DNA from: an uncultured Erysipelotrichaceae bacterium
Lineage (GTDB): Bacteria; Bacillota_I; Bacilli_A; Erysipelotrichales; Erysipelotrichaceae
Length of the DNA: 6,218 bases
Assembly: GCA_902782955.1 (NCBI GenBank)
Contig: CACZPD010000014.1
Coordinates: 1 to 6,218 of the forward strand
Direction of reading: 5' to 3'
Made by a program: the position numbers and the translations under genes. The notes beneath the pieces were generated by a model that saw only the letters and a program-made list of their open reading frames with translations, was not told the origin of the DNA and searched no databases. The stretch's first letter is position 1. Each line of letters starts with the position of its first letter. Positions 5,690-6,218 of the stretch are shown piece by piece.

Positions 5690-6218
5690 AACCGGATTAT
5701 AAAAACTGGATGCCGAAAGGCATGATATTTGCGGGAATGGGAGGAACATGCGCCTTTCTGATTCTTTATATCGTATTCGGAAACACGGGAATCGTTTCCG
5801 GGAGTCTGAAAACGATCCTTCAGGCAGTATCCCTGACCGGTTTAATTGTCGGGATCTGTTCCACCGCCTGGATGATCATGCTGTACAAGGCGTTCTCCTA
5901 TGACGGAAAGCGTCAGATGTCCCGGCAGATCATCGAAGGCATAGCGGGGTATGTCCGTCTCCCGGAAGGCGGGAAAGGCCTGGATGTCGGATGCGGCAGC
6001 GGCGCGCTGACGATCGCCTGTGCCAAACGGAATCCGCAGGAGGAGTTTATCGGGATCGACAGATGGGGAAAGGAATACGCTTCCTTCAATAAACCTCTGT
6101 GTGAAAACAACGCAGCTGCGGAAAATGTAACGAATGTCTCCTTTGCGAAAGGGGATGCGCTGAAACTGGATTTTCCGGACGAGACTTTTGACGCGGTCAC
6201 AAGCAACTATGTTTATCA
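5686..6218 (+). CDS. Membrane-anchored class I SAM-dependent methyltransferase (3' partial)
   Basis: The ATG at 5686 overlaps the TGA of the MBL gene (ATGA), with AAAAGGA-like purines 6-12 nt upstream. The frame stays open to the window end, giving 177 full codons. Two hydrophobic segments lie at about residues 12-31 and 44-67, joined by a short GNTGIVSGSLK loop, with basic residues on both flanks. They predict a hairpin in the membrane with the catalytic domain in the cytosol. The SAM-binding motif I is GLDVGCGSGALTIA (98-111), followed by acidic D127 in FIGIDRWG, GDALKLDFPD (about 157-166), and the ETFDAVTSNYVY segment at the cut edge. The combination of a two-span anchor with a Methyltransf_11/25-like domain is seen in Firmicute methyltransferases. 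The substrate is unknown; the anchor suggests a hydrophobic or membrane-delivered one, which is inference. The likely remainder is 60-90 residues. Confidence 0.85.
   Translation, partial: MKPDYKNWMPKGMIFAGMGGTCAFLILYIVFGNTGIVSGSLKTILQAVSLTGLIVGICSTAWMIMLYKAFSYDGKRQMSRQIIEGIAGYVRLPEGGKGLDVGCGSGALTIACAKRNPQEEFIGIDRWGKEYASFNKPLCENNAAAENVTNVSFAKGDALKLDFPDETFDAVTSNYVY

Noticed and set aside
4856..5749. Long minus-strand open frame (297 codons) opposite the MBL gene
   Set aside because: It is antisense to a well-supported gene with all MBL motifs, shows no recognisable domain, and owes its length to the codon use of the opposite strand.
1..6218. tRNA, rRNA, CRISPR repeats, transposase or insertion-sequence ends
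   Set aside because: No cloverleaf-like segment, regularly spaced repeat, transposase motif or long terminal inverted repeat was found on either strand.

Overview
The window looks like chromosomal DNA of an anaerobic, gut-type Firmicute (Clostridia or Erysipelotrichia-like). The reasons are purine-rich Shine-Dalgarno sites in front of most genes, mid-range GC content, a GGGtGRT/NifU-like gene pair that I know mainly from such anaerobes, and closest family resemblances to Firmicute proteins. This placement is inference from memory of families, not from a search. All supported genes lie on the + strand, and the minus-strand open frames are shadows.

Region 1 (1-1701) is a two-gene unit. It holds the 3' part of a NifU/IscU-like iron-sulfur scaffold protein, then a complete GGGtGRT protein carrying the literal GGGTGRT motif, then a strong Rho-independent terminator at 1671-1707.

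Region 2 (1702-4767) starts with a short non-coding stretch holding a promoter (-10 TATAAT at 1814-1819) and an operator-like partial palindrome over the expected transcription start. Four tightly packed genes follow: an ATC-hydrolase-family protein (A), an LCMT/TcmP-like SAM methyltransferase, a second and divergent ATC-hydrolase-family protein (B), and a UbiE-like SAM methyltransferase. The first three overlap by 4 and 1 nt, and the fourth follows 25 nt later behind a strong ribosome binding site. A hairpin without a U-tract ends the region.

Region 3 (4768-6218) opens with a second copy of the operator-like palindrome (13 of 16 bases identical to the first). It continues with a metallo-beta-lactamase-fold hydrolase that overlaps, by ATGA, a methyltransferase with two N-terminal membrane segments; this last gene runs off the window.

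Taken together, 1824-6218 reads as one co-regulated locus of two alternating hydrolase-fold/methyltransferase pairs plus an MBL hydrolase and a membrane-anchored methyltransferase. The shared palindrome suggests one regulator, encoded outside the window. I do not know a named pathway with this composition; it is the best candidate here for an undescribed system. Its substrate cannot be read from the sequence. A small-molecule or thiol/metal-related modification pathway is the most natural guess.
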